The notes under the pieces are model-generated. The model was not told where the DNA came from, ran no database searches, and was given only the letters and a program-made list of their open reading frames with translations. A stretch of 64,000 bases of DNA from Clostridium saccharoperbutylacetonicum N1-4(HMT) (lineage in GTDB: Bacteria > Bacillota > Clostridia > Clostridiales > Clostridiaceae): contig NC_020291.1 of the NCBI RefSeq assembly GCF_000340885.1, positions 5,641,001 through 5,705,000 of the forward strand. The letters are read 5' to 3'. Both the position numbers and the translations under genes were made by a program. Below are positions 19,131 to 28,375 of the stretch, in pieces. How positions within the stretch are numbered: position 1 is the first letter of the stretch; each line of letters begins with the position of its first letter.

Positions 19131-20294
19131 CTAGTATTCATTTGCTGTATATACAACTTTCCCATTTATTATTGTATTTGTAACCTTTGATTTTATATCA
19201 AGAGGATCACCATCATATACAGCAAGATCTGCATCATAACCCACTTCTATTTTTCCAATTCTATCTTCACAATTTAATATTTCTGCGGCATTTATTGTGA
19301 TTGCTTTTATTGCATCCTTAAAGGATAGCCCTCTTGCTAAAGTTATAGCAGCAACTGTCCTTAAACAATCAATTGAATTATAAGGATGATCTGTTATTAA
19401 TGCAGTCTTTACACCTGCTTCCACCAATTCTACAATAGAACTATAATTCCTAGACTTTAATTCCATTTTTATTCTTGGAGTAAGTAATGGTCCATAAGCT
19501 ACTGGAACCTTTTTTTCTTTTAAATAAGATTTCACCAAGTGTGCTTCTGTACCATGTTCAATTACCATTTTGCAAATATTAAATTCTTCTGCAATTCTTA
19601 TAGCTGTAACAATATCATCTGCTCTATGAGCATGTACTCGCAACGGTATTCGTCCTTTTAACACAGGGATTACTGCTTCTAATCTTATGTCTCTTTCCTT
19701 AAGTTTATTATTTTCTTTGCGTATTATATAGTCTTCCGTTCTCATAAATAATTCTCGTATTAAAGCTGCTGCTCCCATTCTTGTTACTGGGCATTTATCA
19801 TTTATACCATAGGTACTTAATGGATTTTCCCCCAATGATATTTTAAAACCAGCCGGATTTTTAATTGTCATTTTATCTATAATTGTTCCATATGTTTTCA
19901 AAACAACATTTCGCCCTCCAACCACATTATTACTTCCAGGGCCACTCATAACACAAGTTACTCCTGCTCTTACAGCATCTTTAAATGCAATATCAAAGGG
20001 ATTAATCCCATCAATTCCATTTAGATGAGGCGTAACTGGATTTGAAGTCTCATTATTATCAATTCCGATTTTACCAGTACATTCTTCAATAATTCCAAGA
20101 TGCGTATGGCAATCAATACATCCTGGCAATACTAATTTTTCATTTAAATTAATAATCTCTGCCTCTTCATAGTTATTCTCTAATTTTTCACCTAGTTCTA
20201 TTATTTTACCATCTTTAATAGCAACATCTTTCATATTGTATTTATCTTGTTCTAAATCATACAAAACACCATTTTTAAGTATAGTAATTTTCAC
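19131..20294 (-). CDS. Metal-dependent amidohydrolase
   Basis: A 387-residue amidohydrolase of the imidazolonepropionase-like class. Metal ligands are visible as CIDCHTH near 60, HAHRADD near 225, HGTEAH near 248 and TDHPYNSID near 308. The family C-terminus GKIEVGYDADLAVYDGDP closes the beta-sandwich. The start is a GTG at 20294 preceded by AAAGGATGA; upstream in-frame ATGs lie within or before that site. Substrate cannot be read from sequence; related clostridial proteins are annotated only as amidohydrolases. It stands alone between the muramidase and a repeat element. Confidence 0.85.
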   Translation of the reverse strand: MKITILKNGVLYDLEQDKYNMKDVAIKDGKIIELGEKLENNYEEAEIINLNEKLVLPGCIDCHTHLGIIEECTGKIGIDNNETSNPVTPHLNGIDGINPFDIAFKDAVRAGVTCVMSGPGSNNVVGGRNVVLKTYGTIIDKMTIKNPAGFKISLGENPLSTYGINDKCPVTRMGAAALIRELFMRTEDYIIRKENNKLKERDIRLEAVIPVLKGRIPLRVHAHRADDIVTAIRIAEEFNICKMVIEHGTEAHLVKSYLKEKKVPVAYGPLLTPRIKMELKSRNYSSIVELVEAGVKTALITDHPYNSIDCLRTVAAITLARGLSFKDAIKAITINAAEILNCEDRIGKIEVGYDADLAVYDGDPLDIKSKVTNTIINGKVVYTANEY

Positions 20295-20392
20295 AAAAAT
20301 CATCCTTTCGAGCAACCTTCGATTTTAATATTTATATTTAATATAAACATTTCCATAAAAAACATACATCGTTACTCATAAGTGCTATTTTT

Positions 20393-20826
20393 TATAGATA
20401 TCCAAGTTGAAAACTAAACTTAGAATGTAATATATATGTATTATTGAGAAATTATAACCGTAACACTACAGTAAAAATCAGATACATTTTTCTGGAAGCA
20501 GGCATGTGAAATTGAGCTGATGATGGTTCTTAAGCAGAGAACCCAAATCTGTGATTTGGTGTGAATCGCTTACTCAGCGAACGAACGTGAGTCGAGTTTC
20601 CTCTATGGCTTGTTTCATTTTAAGCTTTTCCAAAAAGTAAGTGTCCAAATTTTATATTTGGAAACATGAACTTTCTCCTTGGAGCTTTTACATCTGGAGC
20701 ACGCTGAAATGACGACAAGCCGTCATTTAGAACCTTCCAGCGAAAATTTCACTAGTCCTGTGGAAGATAAATGTATCTGATTTCGGTAATTGTTGCATAA
20801 TTCTAATTCTCATTTTAGATATATTT
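20393..20826 (+). repeat. Palindromic MITE-like element, copy C (long form, 434 bp)
   Basis: Same ends as copy B, with TATAGATATCC on the left and a decayed TTTAGATATAT on the right. The core is longer. Extra hairpins (CCAAATC with GATTTGG; ACTC with GAGT; CCAAAT with ATTTGG) are inserted, and the central stem is GGCTTG with CAAGCC instead of the GTGGAAGG type. ATACATTT/AAATGTAT, CAGG/CCTG and GTGAAATT/AATTTCAC are retained. Confidence 0.85.
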
Positions 20827-20830
20827 GGTA

Positions 20831-20873
20831 ATAAAAATTAAGGCAATAGGTTATAAATAACTTTTACCTTAAT
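20831..20873 (-). terminator. Terminator after the ABC-F gene
   Basis: ATTAAGG pairs with CCTTAAT (arms 20837 and 20873 outermost) and is followed by TTTTTAT on the minus strand, 21 bases past the stop. Repeat copy C lies immediately beyond it. Confidence 0.7.
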
Positions 20874-20893
20874 CTTAATATATAATATTATCT

Positions 20894-22816
20894 TTATTCC
20901 TCTGAAAGTTCTTCCCATTTTTCATATAGTTTCTCTATAGTTTCTTCAAGAACTTTTATTTCTTTATTTACTCTTTCACTTTCTGCGGGATTAGAATAAA
21001 TCTCTTCCTTACAAAGCTCCTCTTGTAGCTTTCCAAGCTTCTCTTCATTTACACTTATGTCATTTTCTATAGTTTTAATTTCATTTTGCTTTGCTTTAGC
21101 TTCCTTATCTAATGCTTTCTTCTTTTTCTTTTCTTCATTTATTTGAGTTTTTGTTTTCCCTGCTGATATACCTTCATAAGCTTCAAATCTTTGTGGATTT
21201 TTTTTCTTTTCTATATAGTAACTATAATTTCCTAGGTATTCATTAACACCATTCTCTTGTAATTCTAAAATCCTGTGTATTACTTTATTTAAGAAATATC
21301 TATCATGAGAAATTACAATCAATGTTCCATCATAGCTCAATATTGAATCTTCAAGGGCTTCCCTAGATGGTATATCTAAATGGTTAGTGGGCTCATCTAA
21401 AAGAAGTAAATTGGATTTAGATAACATTAATTTTAACAAGTTTATCCTACACTTCTCTCCACCACTTAACTTATTTATTTCCTTAAATACGTCATCTCCT
21501 CTAAAAAGGAACGAACCAAGATATCCTCTAAGTTCACTTGTAGTTAATTCAGGAAAATCATCCCATACTTCATCTAAAATTGTCTTATCCATATTTAAAT
21601 TAGATTGTTCTTGATCATAATAGCCGACATTAACATTTACGCCTAATACCTTAACCCCTGAATCACTTTTTATTTGATCCATTATTATCTTAAATAAAGT
21701 AGTTTTTCCACGTCCATTTTCTCCAATTAGTGCAATCTTTTCTCCTCTTTTTAAATCAAAAGACAAATCTGAGAATAATTTTTTATCACCATAACTTTTT
21801 GCTAACTTTTCAATATGAAGAACATCATATCCACTTTTAACGGATGCTTCAAATTTGATTTTAGATGCAGCTTTTTCCTTGTCAGGTGCATCTACAAGCT
21901 CCATTTTATCAAGAGCTTTTTCTCTACTTTCAGCAGCTTTAATACTTTTTTCTCTATTAAAAGATCTAAATTTTTCTATTATTGCTTCCTGTCTTTTAAT
22001 TTCTGCTTGTTGTAAATTATATGCTTTTAGTTTTGCTTCATGATCCTTTTTCATTAATTCTAAAGCCTTAGTATAAGGTGCATTATAGCAATTTACATGT
22101 CCATTTATCACTTGATATGTAGCCGTTGTTACAGAATCCAAGAAAAATCTATCATGGGAAATTACTATTACAGTTCCTTTATATGTTTTTAAATATTCTT
22201 CTAACCACTCAATAGCTTCTAAATCTAAATGGTTAGTAGGCTCATCAAGTAATAAAATATCTGGATTCAATAACAATAGTTTACAAAGGGCTACTCTAGT
22301 TTTTTGACCTCCACTTAAAGTTGAAATTATTTTTTCAAAATCATCTTCTACAAATCCAAGACCTTTAACTACACGTGATATTTCTCCTTTATAAGTATAC
22401 CCACCTCTATTTTGATATAAGTCCTGAGCTGTTCCATAATCTTTAATAATTTTTTCATGATATGAAGCATTTTTTTCATCATATGGTTCATTCATTTTTA
22501 CTTCTAAATCTATAATTTTTTTCTCTAACCTTATTAGATCTTCAAAAACAAGAAGCATTTCATCATAAATTGTATTACTTGAATCTAATGCTAAATGTTG
22601 AGCTAGATAACCTAAAGACTTGTTTTTATCTATAAAAATTTCTCCATCATCTTGGGCTAATTCTTTAGAAAGTATTTTAAATAAAGTTGTTTTTCCTTCT
22701 CCATTTGAACCTATTATACCAACTTTATCTCCTTCATTTATTGAAAATGTTACATCTTTTAAAATTGTGCTTATTCCGTAACTTTTACCTATATTCTTAC
22801 AACTTAATACAATCAT
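20894..22816 (-). CDS. ABC-F family ribosome-associated ATPase
   Basis: A 640-residue soluble protein with two ATP-binding cassettes and no membrane segment. First cassette: GSNGEGKTT near 36, LSGGQKTR, LLLDEPTNHLD. A charged linker of about 80 residues (roughly 245-325) corresponds to the P-site tRNA-interaction motif. Second cassette: GENGRGKTT, LSGGEKCR, LLLDEPTNHLD. The C-terminal 90 residues are a Lys/Glu-rich coiled coil, as in YdiF/Uup-type members. ABC-F proteins act on the ribosome, some giving resistance to ribosome-targeting drugs. Family layout here suggests a housekeeping member, but a resistance role cannot be excluded. Flanked on both sides by repeat elements. Confidence 0.93.
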   Translation of the reverse strand: MIVLSCKNIGKSYGISTILKDVTFSINEGDKVGIIGSNGEGKTTLFKILSKELAQDDGEIFIDKNKSLGYLAQHLALDSSNTIYDEMLLVFEDLIRLEKKIIDLEVKMNEPYDEKNASYHEKIIKDYGTAQDLYQNRGGYTYKGEISRVVKGLGFVEDDFEKIISTLSGGQKTRVALCKLLLLNPDILLLDEPTNHLDLEAIEWLEEYLKTYKGTVIVISHDRFFLDSVTTATYQVINGHVNCYNAPYTKALELMKKDHEAKLKAYNLQQAEIKRQEAIIEKFRSFNREKSIKAAESREKALDKMELVDAPDKEKAASKIKFEASVKSGYDVLHIEKLAKSYGDKKLFSDLSFDLKRGEKIALIGENGRGKTTLFKIIMDQIKSDSGVKVLGVNVNVGYYDQEQSNLNMDKTILDEVWDDFPELTTSELRGYLGSFLFRGDDVFKEINKLSGGEKCRINLLKLMLSKSNLLLLDEPTNHLDIPSREALEDSILSYDGTLIVISHDRYFLNKVIHRILELQENGVNEYLGNYSYYIEKKKNPQRFEAYEGISAGKTKTQINEEKKKKKALDKEAKAKQNEIKTIENDISVNEEKLGKLQEELCKEEIYSNPAESERVNKEIKVLEETIEKLYEKWEELSEE

Positions 22817-22927
22817 TATTTATCCTCCAGTAATTTAACTGAAAATCCACAAACCTATCTAATCTTATTTAGTAAATTTTCTTTAATTCTATACGTTCTA
22901 ATTAATATTTTATTCTTCAATTTTAGA

Positions 22928-22996
22928 TATTCTGAAAAAGTAAAGTGCAAATCTTATATTTTGTTACATAAATTTTCACCTGTGGAACTTTTATTT
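22928..22996 (+). repeat. Diverged relic of the repeat-element core
   Basis: The stretch AAAAAGTAAAGTGCAAAT, TTATATTTTGTTACATAAA, TTTTCACCTGTGGAACTTTT aligns in order with the core of long copies C and D2 (AAAAAGTAAGTGTCCAAAT, TTATATTTGGAAACATGAA, TTTCTCCTTGGAGCTTTT). No terminal repeats remain. It is an old fragment of the same family. Confidence 0.5.
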
Positions 22997-23095
22997 TTCG
23001 TTCCCCAAACTTTCTCATTGAATCATTCATCATTAATTGATAATTAGAACAGATATATTATACTATTTAATCATTAGTATAGCAATTTTGATAAA

Positions 23096-23316
23096 TATAG
23101 ATATCCAAATTAATAATCAAGCTTATAAATGGAATATACATACATCATTGAGAAATTATAATCGTAACACTACACTAGAAATTAGATACATATTTGGGTA
23201 AGCGGCATATGAAATTAAGCTATGATGGTTATTAGTGGAATATTATTCCATTTTCTGCTTGTCATAAATTTACTTTAGGAACATGCAGAAATGGGTGCAA
23301 CCTTCCACTTAGAACC
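23096..23316 (+). repeat. Palindromic element, copy D1 (3'-truncated)
   Basis: Begins with an intact TATAGATATCC end and follows the copy E subtype (AAGCGGCATATGAAATT). It breaks off after the central hairpin at AGAACC, where copy D2 begins. The right third, including the partner strands of the outer helices, is missing. Confidence 0.8.
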
Positions 23317-23683
23317 TATATATATATCCAATTTAATAATCAAACTTATAAATTGAATATATATGTATTATTGAGAAATTATAATCATAACACTACACTA
23401 GAAATCAGATACATTTTTCTGGAAGCAGGCATGTGAAATTGAGCTGCTGATGGTTCTTAATGGGGGCTTGTTTCATTTCAGCTTGTCCAAAAGTGAATGT
23501 CCAAATTTTATATTTGGAAACATGAACTTTCTCCTTGGGGATTTTACATCTGGAACACGCTGAAATGATGGCAAGCCCACATTTAGAACCTTCCAGTGAA
23601 AATTTCACTAGTCCTGTGGAAGACAAATGTATTGGATTTCGGTAATTTTCGCGTAAGTCTAATTCTTACGTTGTGTATCTATA
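23317..23683 (+). repeat. Palindromic element, copy D2 (long form)
   Basis: A near-complete copy starting TATATATATCC and ending with a decayed right end (TTGTGTATCTATA). The core is the long type with CCAAAT/ATTTGG and the central stem GGGCTTG with CAAGCCC, then CATTTCAGC with GCTGAAATG. It directly abuts truncated copy D1, so it probably inserted into it or recombined with it. The open frame at 23405-23626 inside it is not considered coding. Confidence 0.8.
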
Positions 23684-23745
23684 AAATTTGGATTATTCCT
23701 CAATTTGTTTTATAATAAAATGAAACTATTATTTGGAGGGAAAAC

Positions 23746-24369
23746 ATGACTTTAAAAAATGATGGAATAAATTTCATTCAAAAGAAAAAGCTATTAAAGG
23801 AAAAGGAATTACTTTCATCAGCTTATGATTTATTTACAAAAAACAGCATAGAGAAAACTTCAATAGATGATATAGCCAAAAATGCTGGAGTTGCAAAAGG
23901 AACTTTTTATTTATATTTTACTGATAAATATGATATTTTAAATAAAATAATTCTACAAAAAAGCAATGAAATCATAAAATGCGCATTGGATAAGACTAAT
24001 TCCTTCGGGAGTAATGATTTTAGGGAAAGAACCTTATTTTTTATAGATTACATAATAAATTATTTAAAGCATAATGAATCTTTGCTAAAACTCATAAACA
24101 AAAATATTTCCTGGGGATTATATAGGAAAGCAATAATGAAACCAGAAGCATACAATGAAGTAAAAATGGTCCTTGATACTTTTACCAAAAACCTTGTAAA
24201 TGAAGGAATGGAAATAGAAGAAGCTGAAATGACATTATTCATGATTTTTGAATTAGTTGGCAGCGTATGCTTTACAACTATCATCCTAAAGGAACCAACA
24301 GATATTGAAAGTATAAAGCCAGTATTATTCAAAAAGATTCTGGCTATGCTAAAAGTAGACATCAGTTAA
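23746..24369 (+). CDS. TetR/AcrR family transcriptional regulator
   Basis: A 207-residue regulator. The N-terminal helix-turn-helix (about 20-62) shows KELLSSAYDLFTKN, TSIDDIAKNAGVAKGTFYLYF and the following DKYDIL typical of the family. The C-terminal ligand domain is helical and unassigned. GGAGG lies seven bases ahead of the ATG. The gene stands alone: upstream is repeat copy D2, downstream a convergent hypothetical gene. Its target is therefore not evident; it may act on itself or on distant genes. Confidence 0.88.
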   Translation: MTLKNDGINFIQKKKLLKEKELLSSAYDLFTKNSIEKTSIDDIAKNAGVAKGTFYLYFTDKYDILNKIILQKSNEIIKCALDKTNSFGSNDFRERTLFFIDYIINYLKHNESLLKLINKNISWGLYRKAIMKPEAYNEVKMVLDTFTKNLVNEGMEIEEAEMTLFMIFELVGSVCFTTIILKEPTDIESIKPVLFKKILAMLKVDIS

Positions 24370-24432
24370 AAGTGATAAGTGAAAAGCTTTGGATTTTTCT
24401 TTTCAGAACTTCTCTTCTTTCACTTTTAACTA
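24365..24432 (+). terminator. Possible terminator after the TetR gene
   Basis: AGTTAAAAGTGA at the stop codon pairs with TCACTTTTAACT across a long loop. There is no good T-run, so confidence is low. Confidence 0.35.
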
Positions 24433-24497
24433 ATTCCTAATATTCACTACTAAAACAAATTTAACTATTTATGTTCAATATAAGCTAATTTCAAGTA

Positions 24498-24950
24498 TCA
24501 TTTATTATTACAGTATGATAATGTTAATCTAATTAATCTCTTAATAATTACCCTAGCTATTGGACGTGGAATTCTATAAGCATAAAGCGTTGCAAATATT
24601 CCTGGATGCTTTTGCTCAATTTTTAAATATATTTTATTTATATCATTTTCAGAGTTTACTCTTTCCAAATCTTCTGATTCATCCAAATCAAGATCAATAT
24701 TTCTTAATATATCAAAAGTAGTTGGTACTGAATTTTCTGCAACATTTATACCAAAATCTTTTTTAAGAGAATCTTCTGGATCATCTGAGTAAGTACATAA
24801 TTCTGGTAAACCATCTCTTGACGAGAATAAGTCTAAACTTCTATTATAATCATTCGAAAGTGATTTATCATAAATAAATGCTGGTGGAACAAATCTAATT
24901 TCACTGTCATCTGAGCTTACTTGAGACATATATTTCTTATCTGGATTCAT
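24498..24950 (-). CDS. Hypothetical protein, acidic N-terminus and basic C-terminal helix
   Basis: I do not recognise this 150-residue protein. It has no signal peptide or membrane span. The first 110 residues are acidic and rich in Ser/Asp (SSDDSEIRF, YSDDPEDSL, DLDLDESEDLE). The last 40 are basic and possibly amphipathic (YRIPRPIARVIIKRLIRLTL). AAGGGGG lies eight bases before the ATG, a strong ribosome site that supports a real gene. It is convergent with the TetR gene and divergent from the aminotransferase gene. Function unknown. Confidence 0.65.
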   Translation of the reverse strand: MNPDKKYMSQVSSDDSEIRFVPPAFIYDKSLSNDYNRSLDLFSSRDGLPELCTYSDDPEDSLKKDFGINVAENSVPTTFDILRNIDLDLDESEDLERVNSENDINKIYLKIEQKHPGIFATLYAYRIPRPIARVIIKRLIRLTLSYCNNK

Positions 24951-25108
24951 TTATAATTCCCCCTTAAAAATATTATTTATCCTTTTAAATAATATGCATC
25001 CTAAATACATATAGTACATAATTTAATAGAGAAAGATATGAATTTTACTCCATTGTTCTGTGAACAATAAATATATTCTTAGAATAATATATATTGGAGG
25101 AGATGCAT

Positions 25109-26413
25109 ATGAAGATAAATTATGAGAACAACATTCAAGATTTATTTATTGGATTAGATGAAAAAGTATGTGATTCAAATGGTGATTGTATAGATGGTAT
25201 AAACTTTGATAATGCTGCTACAACTCCGCCTCTTAAATCAAGTATTAAATATATAGAAGAATTAAGCAAGAATTATGCTTCTATCGGAAGAGGAACAGGA
25301 CAAAAAGCAGAAATAACAACTAACTTATATAAGGAATCAAAAAATTTTTTAATGAAATTTTTTAATATAAAATCTATAGAAAAATATGTAGTTATTTATG
25401 TTAATAATTCAACTGAAGGAATAAACAAACTTGCAAATACTTTAAAAACAAAAGAAGATGAAATTGTATTAACCTCTAGAATGGAACATCACTCAAATGA
25501 TTTACCCTGGAGAAAAAGAGGAAAAGTAGATTATATTGAAGTTGATAAAAAAGGAAGACTTAAGCTTGAAGAGTTAGAAGAAAAACTAAAGGTACACTGT
25601 GGAAAAATAAAATATGTATCTCTCACAGGAGCTTCTAATGTTACAGGCTATATAAATGATATTCATTTTATAGCTAAAATAGTTCATAAATACAATGCTA
25701 AGCTAATAGTTGATGGAGCACAGCTTGTACCTCACAAAAAAGTTAATATCAGTGGAGATTCAGATGATGAACAAATAGATTTTTTAGTTTTTTCCTCTCA
25801 CAAAATTTATTCTCCTTTTGGCGTTGGTGTAATTATAGGCTTAAAAGAAGATTTTATAAATTCTGATCCAGATTATTTAGGTGGTGGAACTGTTGAATTA
25901 GTCCTAGATAATAAAATCAACTTTCTTCTTCCACCTGATAAAAATGAAGCTGGCACTCCAAATTTTATAGGAGTAATGAGTTTAATTAATTCCTTAAAAT
26001 TTATAGATAATATTGGATATGATTATATTGAGGAACATGAAAAACAACTTCTACAGCATACAATTGAAGGGTTTAAAAGAATTCCTAATATAATAAACTA
26101 CGGAGATACAGAAAATATATCTGATAGACTTGGTATTGCAACTTTTAACATTAATAATATGTATCATCATGATGTGGCAAATATTTTAGCAAAGAAGAAA
26201 GGAATTTCCGTAAGACATGGATGGTTTTGCGCTCATCCTTATTGTAGAAGGCTTATGAACGTAGGGGAAGATGAAGCTAAGGAATTCCTAGAAAATCCTG
26301 CAAAAAAAATGCTAGGAATGGTAAGGGTAAGCTTCGCACTATATAATTCAATAGGTGAAGTTGATTTATTTTTAAATGTGTTAGAAGACATTTCCCTAAG
26401 AAAAATCAAATAA
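25109..26413 (+). CDS. Class V aminotransferase, cysteine desulfurase-like
   Basis: A 434-residue PLP enzyme. NFDNAATTPPL near the N-terminus, MEHHSNDLPWR near 130, DGAQLVPHKKV near 205 and the Schiff-base lysine in FSSHKIYSPFG near 230 place it with SufS/CsdA-like proteins. The C-terminal RHGWFCAHPYCRRL near 373 carries Cys where SufS-type enzymes have their persulfide cysteine, so desulfurase activity is plausible. It is not next to any suf or isc gene. The start at 25109 has GGAGGAG six bases ahead; an earlier TTG or ATG overlaps that site. True substrate is open. Confidence 0.82.
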   Translation: MKINYENNIQDLFIGLDEKVCDSNGDCIDGINFDNAATTPPLKSSIKYIEELSKNYASIGRGTGQKAEITTNLYKESKNFLMKFFNIKSIEKYVVIYVNNSTEGINKLANTLKTKEDEIVLTSRMEHHSNDLPWRKRGKVDYIEVDKKGRLKLEELEEKLKVHCGKIKYVSLTGASNVTGYINDIHFIAKIVHKYNAKLIVDGAQLVPHKKVNISGDSDDEQIDFLVFSSHKIYSPFGVGVIIGLKEDFINSDPDYLGGGTVELVLDNKINFLLPPDKNEAGTPNFIGVMSLINSLKFIDNIGYDYIEEHEKQLLQHTIEGFKRIPNIINYGDTENISDRLGIATFNINNMYHHDVANILAKKKGISVRHGWFCAHPYCRRLMNVGEDEAKEFLENPAKKMLGMVRVSFALYNSIGEVDLFLNVLEDISLRKIK

Positions 26414-26510
26414 CTAATTGTCATCTATTAACTAATATCATGAAAACTAAGAATATGACTAACAGCTTTAAGTTAACCCTTACTTTAAAAATATTATTAG
26501 TTTTTTATCC

Positions 26511-26547
26511 GGGATGCAATAATAAATTTTTTTAATTATTACATCCC
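26511..26547. terminator. Hairpin between convergent aminotransferase and phosphofructokinase genes
   Basis: GGGATG-(C/T)-AATAAT arms pair across an AT-rich loop (GGGATGCAATAAT with ATTATTACATCCC). No clear T-run on either side. Probably a shared terminator by position. Confidence 0.45.
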
Positions 26548-26580
26548 ACTATAGTTATATTATATAGGAAGCTTTTTATA

Positions 26581-27798
26581 TTATTGATTAAACACTTTAT
26601 ACTTTGGAAGATTACCCTCAAATGTTAATTTAGGAGACTTATTTATTAATGGTTCAAAATAAGCACATGCCTCTTCATTTATAAAATTTCCTTCCTTATT
26701 AATCCACTCTGTTGGGAAGTATCTTACATTATTTGCTACCTTTTCAGCTTCAACTAAGGAATAATATGCATTATATAATTCGTTATCTTCTCTATTAATG
26801 CTCACCATTTTTCCTGTTTCACCTTGAACTGCAAATTTTAAAGCTATTTTTCCTGCATTAAATGCTTCTGTTATATCTGTATCTGAGGCACAATGCATTG
26901 CACATCGCTGTAATACACTTAATTCTAGTGATTTAACTCTCTTAGTGATTCCTGCTTCAAGAATTAATCTTTTCAAATAATCTGAAACTCCTCCCAATTG
27001 AGCATGACCAAAATTATCCTGTGCTGAACAATTTAATTCTGAAATAAACTTACCGTCTTTATCTTTAATCCCCTCTGATACTACTATATATACCTTATTC
27101 TGCTCTTCAAATTTCTTTCTAACATCCTTTAAAAATTTATATCTATCAAAAGAAGCTTCTGGAAGATAAATGAAATCTGCAACAGGTTTATCATGTAATC
27201 TTGCAATACATGTTGAAGCTGCAAGCCATCCAGTATCTCTTCCCATTGTTTCTAATATAAATATCCCATTATTAATATATACAGAGGCATCTAAATATGT
27301 CTCAATTGCTGTTGTACCAATAAACTTTGCAGCACTTCCAAAACCTGGGGTATGATCTGTAAACATCAAATCATTATCAATAGTTTTAGGAATTCCCATA
27401 AATGTTATTCCGACATTATTTTTCTTTGCATATTTTGAAAGTTTAGCAATGGTATCCATTGAATCATTTCCACCAACATAAAAAAATGATGTTATATTAT
27501 ATTCTTTAAGAATTTCTATTAATCTTTCATATTCTTCACTAGAATTCTCTAAATCTTTTAATTTATATCTGCAAGACCCAAGACCAGAAGATGGAGTAAA
27601 TCTAAAATGATTTATCTCTTCATCTGAAACTGCTGACAAATCAATTATGTTTCTATTTAATATCCCTTCAATACCATTTAATCCACCATATACTTTTTCA
27701 AAAGCTTTTGATTCCTTATTAGCATGTAAAAGTCCCACTACACTTGAATTAATTACTGCAGTTGGACCTCCTGATTGGGCTATTATACAATTTGACAT
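26581..27798 (-). CDS. pfp: 6-phosphofructokinase, probably pyrophosphate-dependent
   Basis: A 405-residue PFK. AQSGGPTAVIN at 7-17 is the nucleotide or pyrophosphate loop, GGNDS at 109-113 replaces the GGDGS of ATP enzymes, and PKTIDND at 137-143 carries the Lys typical of PPi-dependent members. GFGSAAK and MGRDTGWLA follow. The Asp-type residue at the fourth position of the GG(D/N)DS motif is the usual mark of PPi use, so this may be a reversible PPi:fructose-6-phosphate phosphotransferase. Phosphate-donor preference is inference. It is monocistronic, convergent with the aminotransferase gene. Repeat copy E lies upstream. Confidence 0.88.
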   Translation of the reverse strand: MSNCIIAQSGGPTAVINSSVVGLLHANKESKAFEKVYGGLNGIEGILNRNIIDLSAVSDEEINHFRFTPSSGLGSCRYKLKDLENSSEEYERLIEILKEYNITSFFYVGGNDSMDTIAKLSKYAKKNNVGITFMGIPKTIDNDLMFTDHTPGFGSAAKFIGTTAIETYLDASVYINNGIFILETMGRDTGWLAASTCIARLHDKPVADFIYLPEASFDRYKFLKDVRKKFEEQNKVYIVVSEGIKDKDGKFISELNCSAQDNFGHAQLGGVSDYLKRLILEAGITKRVKSLELSVLQRCAMHCASDTDITEAFNAGKIALKFAVQGETGKMVSINREDNELYNAYYSLVEAEKVANNVRYFPTEWINKEGNFINEEACAYFEPLINKSPKLTFEGNLPKYKVFNQ

Positions 27799-28027
27799 AA
27801 ATGTTCCTCCTTATTTGCTACACCAAATGTTTTAATTGTGATATACTATTTAACTATCGTTATACACTATTTAATAATATACAATAAAAAATGTATTAAA
27901 TAAAGACTTTTTTTTATTTTTTTGCATATATTTAAAAAAAGTTAACTATATATATTGCAAAAAGAATTGTTCAACACTTAAAGATTTCCATTGGAAATCA
28001 ATATTTAATGATCATTTATAATTGCAA

Positions 28028-28342
28028 TATAGATGTCCAATTTAAAAGTTTAACTTATAAATGGAATATACATGCATCATTAAGAAATTATAATCGTAAC
28101 ACTACACTAGAAATTAGATACATATTTGTGCAAGCGGCATATGAAATTAAGCTGTGATGGTTATTAGTGGAAGGTTGTTCCACTTTCTGCTTGTCATAAA
28201 TTTACTTTAGGAACATGCAGAAATGGGCGCAACCTTCCACTTAGAACCCATCCAGCGAAAATTTCATTAGTCCGCTGTAATAAATATGTGTTTAATTTCG
28301 GTTAGTTCCGCATATGTCTAGTTCTCGCTTTGGATATCTATA
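28028..28342 (+). repeat. Palindromic MITE-like element, copy E (complete, 315 bp)
   Basis: Left end TATAGATGTCC and right end GGATATCTATA with TA flanks. Compared with copy B, several helices have changed on both sides while keeping pairing: ATGAAATT with AATTTCAT, AGCGG with CCGCT, ACATATTT with AAATATGT. The central GTGGAAGGTTG/CAACCTTCCAC hairpin is intact. It ends 33 bases before the mntP start, so mntP transcription must begin within or through it. Confidence 0.85.
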
Positions 28343-28375
28343 TAAAATAGTCTATTATTTTAAGGAGAAGGTTAA

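Noticed and set aside
23405..23626. 73-residue reading frame on the minus strand
   Set aside because: It lies wholly inside repeat copy D2, follows the hairpin arms and has no ribosome site. It is a chance frame in a structured repeat.
25052..25068. SOS (LexA) box upstream of the aminotransferase gene
   Set aside because: The palindrome ATTGTTC-TGT-GAACAAT has GTTC-GAAC order, the inverse of the GAAC-GTTC arrangement of Firmicutes LexA boxes.
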